DNA of 64,000 nt from UBA7672 sp041398245 (GTDB lineage: Bacteria > Pseudomonadota > Alphaproteobacteria > Caulobacterales > Hyphomonadaceae): the NCBI GenBank assembly GCA_041398245.1, contig JAWKVC010000004.1:124001-188000 (forward strand). Direction: 5' to 3'. Within the stretch, counting starts at the first letter, position 1; each line of letters opens with the position of its first letter. The notes under the pieces are model-generated. The model was not told where the DNA came from. It ran no database searches and saw only the letters and a list, made by a program, of their open reading frames with translations. A program made the position numbers and the translations under genes. Of the stretch, positions 58,240 to 64,000 are shown in pieces.

Positions 58240-59943
58240 ATGGCCACATTGATCATGCCGGCGCCGCGGCCCGGATTGAGCCGCCGCACCATGCTGGCGA
58301 CAGCGCTGGCGGGCGGATTTCTTGTCGGATGCGGGCAGTCGACGGGCGGCGGCGCCAACACGCCGGGCGTTGTCGAGACATCGGCGGGCAAGATTTCGGG
58401 CGCGGTCGAGAACGGCGTCCACGTCTTCAAGGGCGTGCCCTATGGTGCGACCACCGCGCCGCCGCGCCGGTTCATGGCGCCGGCGGCGCCGGAACCGTGG
58501 ACAGGGGTGAAGGAGACGGTGGCGTTCGGCCCGTGGTCGCCACAGGGCGCATCGACGGCGCCGTTCCCGGCGCGGGAAGACCTGCCGGCCGAAACGCCGG
58601 ACTCAACGCCGCGCCGTCTGATCAACAATGTGCCGACGGGAACCGGACCGGGCGAGGACTGCCTCTGTCTCAATGTGTGGACCCCGGCGCTCGATACGGC
58701 CAAGCGGCCCGTGCTGGTCTGGCTGCATGGCGGCGGCTTCTCGAGCGGGTCGGGCGCGTCGTCCTGGTATGACGGCGTCAACATGGCGAAGAAGCAGGAT
58801 GTGGTGATCGTGACGATCAATCACCGCCTCAACGTGTTCGGCTATCTCTATCTCGGCGATCTTGGCGGCGGCGAATATGCGGATGCGTCCTCGGCGGGGA
58901 TGCTTGACTGCGTGCTGGCGCTGCAGTGGGTGAAAGACAATATCGAGCGGTTCGGCGGCGATCCTTCGCGCGTGCTGATCTTCGGCGAATCCGGCGGCGG
59001 ACGGAAGACATCGACCATGATGGTGATGCCGCCTGCGAAGGGCCTGTTCAACCGCTGCGTCGTGCAGTCGGGCTCGCAGCTGACGCTGGATACGCCTGAG
59101 GTGGCGATGGAGCGGGCGGAGAAATTCCTCAAGGCGCTCGGCCTGGCGACAACGGATGTGGCGATGCTGCAGGAGAAGTCGCTGGACGAATTGCTGGGCG
59201 CGGTCGCGGGCGCTGTGGAAGGAACAGGGCAGTTCCGGCCTGTCGCGGGCGCGCCGTCGACGCCGCGCCATCCGTTCTGGCCGGACGCGCCCGCCGTTTC
59301 GGCCGACGTGCCGATGATGATCGGCACCAACCGCACCGAGCAGTCGGTGTTCCTTGGCGGCTCGCCCGACATCGTCAACATGGATGATGCGGCGCTGATG
59401 ACCCGGCTCAATGGCTGGATACCAGAGGGTGATAAGGCCGACGTCGTCGCGATGTATCGCCGGATCTATCCCGGCGTGCGCAATGACGAGCTGCTCTACA
59501 TGGCGGGAACGGATCGCGGCTATTTCTACGATTCGACCGTGCAGGCGGCCATCAAGTCGGAGCAGGGCGGCGCGCCGGCCTGGCACTACCAGTTCTATCG
59601 CGAGACGCCGGTCGAGAATGGCCGCTATCACGTGCCGCATGCATCCGAGATCCCGTTCATCTTCGACAATCTCGACAAGGCCGTGTCCATCGGCGGCCAG
59701 CCGACGGCGGAGGCGCAGGCGCTGGCCGACAAGATGAGCGCGACATGGGCGGCGTTCGCGCGGACCGGCGATCCCGGCAACGCCACGATTCCTGCATGGC
59801 CCACCTACAACAAGACGGACCGTCCCTCGCTGGTGTTCGACACCGAGGTGCGCGTCGAGAACGACATCCGCAAGGAACAGCGCTTGCGCATGGAAGCCAT
59901 CGGCTCGCAGCAGCTGCAGGGCCGCGAGATCATGCCGGGTTGA
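58240..59943 (+). CDS. Type-B carboxylesterase, Tat-type secreted
   Basis: 567 residues from ATG 58240 (the frame extends to 57886 but that part lies over hisF). A twin-arginine signal (GLSRRTMLATALAGGFLVGC) with a terminal Cys allows lipidation. The alpha/beta hydrolase has EDCLCLNVWTP, VWLHGGGFSSGSG (oxyanion hole), the nucleophile Ser in ILIFGESGGGRK-type LIFGESGGGRKTS, acidic and His regions (PHASEIPFIF). It hydrolyses esters outside the cytoplasm; substrate unknown. Divergent from hisF. Confidence 0.92.
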   Translation: MATLIMPAPRPGLSRRTMLATALAGGFLVGCGQSTGGGANTPGVVETSAGKISGAVENGVHVFKGVPYGATTAPPRRFMAPAAPEPWTGVKETVAFGPWSPQGASTAPFPAREDLPAETPDSTPRRLINNVPTGTGPGEDCLCLNVWTPALDTAKRPVLVWLHGGGFSSGSGASSWYDGVNMAKKQDVVIVTINHRLNVFGYLYLGDLGGGEYADASSAGMLDCVLALQWVKDNIERFGGDPSRVLIFGESGGGRKTSTMMVMPPAKGLFNRCVVQSGSQLTLDTPEVAMERAEKFLKALGLATTDVAMLQEKSLDELLGAVAGAVEGTGQFRPVAGAPSTPRHPFWPDAPAVSADVPMMIGTNRTEQSVFLGGSPDIVNMDDAALMTRLNGWIPEGDKADVVAMYRRIYPGVRNDELLYMAGTDRGYFYDSTVQAAIKSEQGGAPAWHYQFYRETPVENGRYHVPHASEIPFIFDNLDKAVSIGGQPTAEAQALADKMSATWAAFARTGDPGNATIPAWPTYNKTDRPSLVFDTEVRVENDIRKEQRLRMEAIGSQQLQGREIMPG

Positions 59944-59955
59944 TTGCAGCCGGAT

Positions 59956-59984
59956 ACGGAGACGTCCGTTCAGGGCGTCTCCGT
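59956..59984 (+). terminator. Hairpin after the carboxylesterase gene
   Basis: ACGGAGACG (59956-59964) pairs with CGTCTCCGT (59976-59984), 13 nt after the stop. No T run follows, so a weak or Rho-assisted terminator is likely. Confidence 0.45.
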
Positions 59985-60000
59985 TCGGGCCGGGCATGTG

Positions 60001-60183
60001 CTATCCGTCATCCGCGCCGATGTCGCGGCGCAGGTGAGGGGGCAGGCGTGCGCGAAGGCTGCGAGCCGCGCGGGCGCGGTCGCGTTGCGGGTCGTTCTGT
60101 CTGGATGAGCCGGGCTTAGGCCAGCGCAGTCCGCGTGAACGGATTTTGGCGGCGCAGCGCGCCAGCCAGTGAATGATGTCCAT
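60001..60183 (-). CDS. Small hypothetical basic protein (doubtful gene)
   Basis: A 60-residue frame from ATG 60183 with AGGAT 4-8 nt upstream: MDIIHWLARCAAKIRSRGLR, then many Arg/Ala/Asp. No signal, membrane segment or known family. It is the only candidate in the 349-nt gap between the carboxylesterase and the EEP-family gene. It may be spurious. Confidence 0.3.
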   Translation of the reverse strand: MDIIHWLARCAAKIRSRGLRWPKPGSSRQNDPQRDRARAARSLRARLPPHLRRDIGADDG

Positions 60184-60292
60184 GGGATCCTGAAACTGAA
60201 GGGTGGAAACGAGCGAAGGTCATCGGACGTCTCCTTTCAGATCAGGGGGCGCCTGGGCCCGGGTGGACGTTGCGAGGGCTTATAGGCGCGTG

Positions 60293-61264
60293 TCAGTTGC
60301 CGGGCAAGTCGGGTGGCAAGTTTGTGGGCAGGGCGAATGTCGCGAAGAGCGGAAGATGGTCCGACGTGATGTCGGGACCGACCCGGTAGTCGGTGAGGAT
60401 GAGCCCGCCGCCGAACTTGATGTGATCGATGGGCAGGCCCAGTGAGGCGAACATGGCCGGGAAGGTGCCGTCAAAACGCGGATCGCCGGCGCGCTCGCCG
60501 GGCACGGCGGCGTAGGCGCGGCCCCAGGGCGTCGAGTTGAAATCGCCGGCGATGATGAAGGGGCGCGACGTGTCGATGAGAACGGCGATGGCGGCGAGCT
60601 GCTGGTCGCGGTCGTGCATCAGGCCGGGATCGCCGGGCGAGGGCGGATGCGTGGCGACGATCTGCACGGCGCCGGCGCGGCCGTGGATCAGCACGCCGTG
60701 GCTGCCGTCGAACATCTCCACGCCGAGGTCGGCGATGTCGCGGCCGGCGAGAAGCGAACGGCGGATCAGCGGCCAGCCATTGGCGCGCTGGCTGGGAAGG
60801 ATGCGATCCGGCAGGTCCGGAAAGATATCCGGCAGGAGCGCGTCTGTGAGGTCGTTGGGCGCTTCGTAGATGGCGATGATGTCCGCGCCATAGTCGTGGG
60901 CGAGATCGACGAACTGTCCGAGCGCAGGCGGCGAGCCATGCACATTAGCGCTGGCGATGCGGATGAGCCGGGCGCTTTCGGGCGCCGCCTGCGGACGCGC
61001 GAAGCCGCCAAGGCCGATGACAAGCACGACATTTATCACCGCAGCGGCGAGGGCGGTGATCGCGGGCCCGCGCTTGCGCCGCCAGAGCGCGACGCCGCCA
61101 ATCACAAGGCTGGCGAGCAGGAGATGCCGCGGCCAGTGCGACAGGAGATCGAACGCCCAGCCGAGGCGCCCGCCGAGGTCCAGCCTGTCGCCAAGCGCAA
61201 GCAGGGTGAGCGCCAGCACGCAGCCGGACAGCGACCAGAGGATGATGCGTGTCGCCTTGCTCAC
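60293..61264 (-). CDS. Endonuclease/exonuclease/phosphatase-family membrane protein
   Basis: 323 residues. Three N-terminal hydrophobic segments (about 8-90) anchor it; the EEP domain lies outside: IRIASANVHGSPPALG, ADIIAIYEAPND (Glu), VQIVATHPPSPGD (His), FIIAGDFNSTPWG (Asp/Asn) and ITSDHLPLFATFAL (Asp-His). A phosphodiesterase or nuclease acting in the periplasm or at the membrane is likely, as in the YafD-like group. It follows the GH172-type gene with an ATGA overlap. Confidence 0.9.
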   Translation of the reverse strand: MSKATRIILWSLSGCVLALTLLALGDRLDLGGRLGWAFDLLSHWPRHLLLASLVIGGVALWRRKRGPAITALAAAVINVVLVIGLGGFARPQAAPESARLIRIASANVHGSPPALGQFVDLAHDYGADIIAIYEAPNDLTDALLPDIFPDLPDRILPSQRANGWPLIRRSLLAGRDIADLGVEMFDGSHGVLIHGRAGAVQIVATHPPSPGDPGLMHDRDQQLAAIAVLIDTSRPFIIAGDFNSTPWGRAYAAVPGERAGDPRFDGTFPAMFASLGLPIDHIKFGGGLILTDYRVGPDITSDHLPLFATFALPTNLPPDLPGN

Positions 61265-62490
61265 GGACGTTGTGGGGGCCTGATCTCCATCGCCGCGTCA
61301 TCCGGCAGGGCGGGGAAAGGCGCGTGCGGTTCAGCCTGATACCAGTAGGCGACCGACGCCAGATAGTCTTCCAGCGCCTTGTAGGTGCGGTCGCCGATGG
61401 GGCGCTGGGGCGAGGCGTCGGTCCAGCCGAGATTCTGGATCGTCACCCTGAGACTGTCGCGGAAGCGGACGGGATCCATCACGTGCCAGCGATACTGGCC
61501 ATAGCGCCGCTCATAGCCCGGCTTGAAGTAGTCGGCGAGCCAGTTGGTGGCGTCGAGCGCGTAGAAGCCGGCATAGGCGGAGGAATAATTGATCTCTTCC
61601 GGCGCGCCGCCATTCCTGCGCTTGGCGTAGCTGTAGGAGCCGAGGAAGTAGTCTTCCTCGCCGGTTCCGTTGATGGTCGGGAAATCGGTGTCGCCGTCGA
61701 TGTAGAACTTGATCTCGCCTTCCCCCCACCAGCCGGGCGTGAACGCGCCATGGCCAAGCCATGTGCCGACATAGTGGCCGTGACCTTTGACGCCATCGAG
61801 GATGGTGTAGACGTCCTTTTCCTTCATCCGGTCGACCATGCGGAACTGGGCGTGGAAATAGGCGGCGTTCGCGGGCACGGGCGCGAGCGTGTAGTCGATC
61901 TGGTAGTAGATGACGAGCGGCTGGCTGCTGCGGTTTTCCATCGTCATGCGGAATTTCTTCCGGAACGGCATCTGCCAGAAGCTGTTGAAGCCGCTGCGCG
62001 AATTGACCGCGATGGTGGCGGAATCGATGAGCGGCTCCTGTCCGCGGCCCCATCCGCTGGCGAAGAAGTCCCCGATCGGGACCTCAACCGATGGCGTCGT
62101 CTCGTCGTCCCAGTAGATGCGCAGGATGGAGGAGCGGTAGTCGGCTGTGCCGCCGGTCGTCATCCAGATGTGATTGATCACGCCGGGACCGGATGTCTCG
62201 CCCATCACGAAGGTCTCACCCGCCGCGATGTTGATATAGGGGTTCACCTTCCAGCCAAGCCCGAGATTGATGGCGGCGGCCTTTGCGCTGCCCAGCTCGA
62301 GCGGCGTGCGGCCGCCCATGCCGACCTCGCCGGTGAGGTTCTCCGGACTGATCGAGCGGCTCTGGGCTGACGACAACAGGTAGAGCGAATTGACGCCCGG
62401 GACGGCGATGGCGTTGTCATCCGTCACCGGCGCCAGGGTGCAGCCGGTTAGCGCGATCAGGGCGGCTATACCTGCAAGGACATGTTTCAC
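61261..62490 (-). CDS. DUF2961/GH172-family lipoprotein
   Basis: 409 residues with signal and lipobox (GIAALIALTGC at about residue 17). GPGVINHIWMTT, ILRIYWDDETTPSVEVPIGDFFASGWG, GHGHYVGTWLGHG and WWGEGEIKFYIDGDTDFPTINGTGEEDYFLGSYS match DUF2961, now glycoside hydrolase family 172 (fructo- or arabinofuranosidase activities in known members). Glu residues in GEGEIKF and GTGEEDYF are candidates for catalysis. Its Shine-Dalgarno (GGGGAG) can pair with an upstream CTCCCC. A periplasmic or outer-membrane sugar hydrolase. Confidence 0.9.
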   Translation of the reverse strand: MKHVLAGIAALIALTGCTLAPVTDDNAIAVPGVNSLYLLSSAQSRSISPENLTGEVGMGGRTPLELGSAKAAAINLGLGWKVNPYINIAAGETFVMGETSGPGVINHIWMTTGGTADYRSSILRIYWDDETTPSVEVPIGDFFASGWGRGQEPLIDSATIAVNSRSGFNSFWQMPFRKKFRMTMENRSSQPLVIYYQIDYTLAPVPANAAYFHAQFRMVDRMKEKDVYTILDGVKGHGHYVGTWLGHGAFTPGWWGEGEIKFYIDGDTDFPTINGTGEEDYFLGSYSYAKRRNGGAPEEINYSSAYAGFYALDATNWLADYFKPGYERRYGQYRWHVMDPVRFRDSLRVTIQNLGWTDASPQRPIGDRTYKALEDYLASVAYWYQAEPHAPFPALPDDAAMEIRPPQRP

Positions 62491-62542
62491 GTTCCGCTCC
62501 CCATTCTGTTTTTTGGGGAGGATGGCCTCTGGGCCCGACCCG

Positions 62543-63289
<747 letters not shown>

Positions 63290-63372
63290 CGTGTTCGCCT
63301 TCTTCGGGCGTTCTTGGACGCGCGCACGTTACGTCTGTCAATGAAAATGGACAGGCATGTCCCCGCGACGTG

Positions 63373-64000
63373 TCAGGGTTTCCAGCGCAGGAAGTTCGCC
63401 AGCAGCTGCTGGCCGGCCTTCTGGCTCTTTTCCGGGTGGAATTGCGCGCCGAAGAGATTGTCGCGCGCGACGGCGGCGACGAATTTGCCGCCATAGTCGC
63501 AGCGCGCCGCGATGTGATCGTGGATTTCCGGCTTCATTGCATAGGAATGCACGAAATAGACGTGCGGTTCGGGACCGAGGCCGCTGAGCACCGGGTGGGA
63601 CCGGATGTCGGTCAGCACGTTCCAGCCCATGTGGGGCACGGGAAGGGCGGGATCGGACGGCGTGATCCGCTCGACCGCGCCGGGTATCCAGCCCAGCCCG
63701 CGCGTTTCGACATCCTCGCGGCCGACATCAGCCATCAGCTGCATGCCGACGCAGATGCCCAGGAAAGGAACGCCACGGCGGAAGATGGCTTCGGTCATTG
63801 CCGGGATGACGCCCTTGCGCGCGGCGAGGCCGGCGGCGCAGTCGGCATAGTGGCCGACGCCTGGCAGGACGATGCGGTCGGACTGGCGGATGCGGTCCGG
63901 ATCATCGGTCAGGATCACATCGAGTCGGATTTCATGATGGTTCGCCGCCGCCTCAAGCGCGCGCTGCACGGAGCGGACATTGCCCGATCCATAGTCGATG
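63373..64000 (-). CDS. hisH: Imidazole glycerol phosphate synthase, glutaminase subunit (partial, N-terminus missing)
   Basis: The frame is open to the right edge: reading from 64000 it gives IDYGSGNVRSVQRALEAAANHHEI, so the natural start lies just outside the window. The class I glutaminase triad is seen: Cys in PFLGICVGMQLMADVG, His and Glu in FGAQFHPEKSQKAG. It supplies ammonia from glutamine to HisF. Only a few N-terminal residues are missing. Confidence 0.95.
   Translation of the reverse strand, partial: IDYGSGNVRSVQRALEAAANHHEIRLDVILTDDPDRIRQSDRIVLPGVGHYADCAAGLAARKGVIPAMTEAIFRRGVPFLGICVGMQLMADVGREDVETRGLGWIPGAVERITPSDPALPVPHMGWNVLTDIRSHPVLSGLGPEPHVYFVHSYAMKPEIHDHIAARCDYGGKFVAAVARDNLFGAQFHPEKSQKAGQQLLANFLRWKP

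Overview
The window is a GC-rich chromosomal segment from an alphaproteobacterium of the Caulobacterales / Hyphomonadaceae-Maricaulaceae type. The evidence is the gene order DUF3576-leuS-lptE-holA / parB-parA-rsmG-mnmG-mnmE / rho-hemJ-hemH-hemE / ppsR-maf-aroE-coaE-dnaQ-secB-timA-smr, five parS sites beside parAB, and a hemE-ppsR intergenic region with a perfect CtrA box, a near-consensus DnaA box and eleven GANTC (CcrM-type) sites. That is the arrangement around the Caulobacter chromosomal origin, so the window very probably contains oriC (47461-47851). No tRNA, rRNA, CRISPR array, prophage or insertion sequence was seen.

Layout. 1-28.9 kb is a mixed region of housekeeping and accessory genes: hybrid histidine kinase with an AmpG-like permease, UbiH-type hydroxylase, AmtB, FtsK, cold-shock protein, three tandem small paralogous membrane proteins, LolA-like protein, exonuclease III, sulfotransferase, ATP-grasp enzyme, PfkB-family kinase, OmpR-type regulator, L,D-transpeptidase-like protein, YhhN, TylF-like methyltransferase, a CnrYXH-like ECF sigma module without its efflux pump, an ArsR/SRPBCC pair, PhoD, YggS, ThiE-like protein, an NtrZ-like protein and a porin. 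29-41 kb is the conserved segregation and translation block (leuS, lptE, holA, parAB, rsmG, mnmG, mnmE) with five parS sites, interrupted by an FNR-type regulator that looks less GC-rich than its neighbours. 41-47.5 kb holds a small accessory stretch, then rho and the late haem genes up to oriC. 47.5-53.3 kb holds the conserved genes on the other side of oriC. 53.3-64 kb holds a TPR lipoprotein, a ClC channel, and histidine genes (hisE, hisF, hisA, hisH) split by a 4.5-kb block with a carboxylesterase, an EEP-family protein and a GH172/DUF2961 lipoprotein.

The genes flanking oriC point away from it on both sides, as expected for co-directional replication and transcription. parAB and the parS cluster sit 7-12 kb to its left. 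Hand-sampled GC skew appears to switch nearer the parS cluster than at oriC, which deserves a proper calculation.

Quality caveat: at least four loci in the first 14.1 kb (ftsK 5' end, a small gene at 8.14-8.43 kb, the cold-shock gene at 8.7 kb, a hypothetical gene at 14.0 kb) carry apparent frameshifts. They could be assembly errors or real lesions; the cold-shock gene and ftsK would be surprising to lose. I did not find a convincing wholly new biological system. The best leads are the oriC architecture, parS sites embedded in reading frames, the orphan CnrYXH-like module, the inserted FNR-type regulator, the tandem small-protein family and a perfect 17-bp palindrome upstream of phoD.
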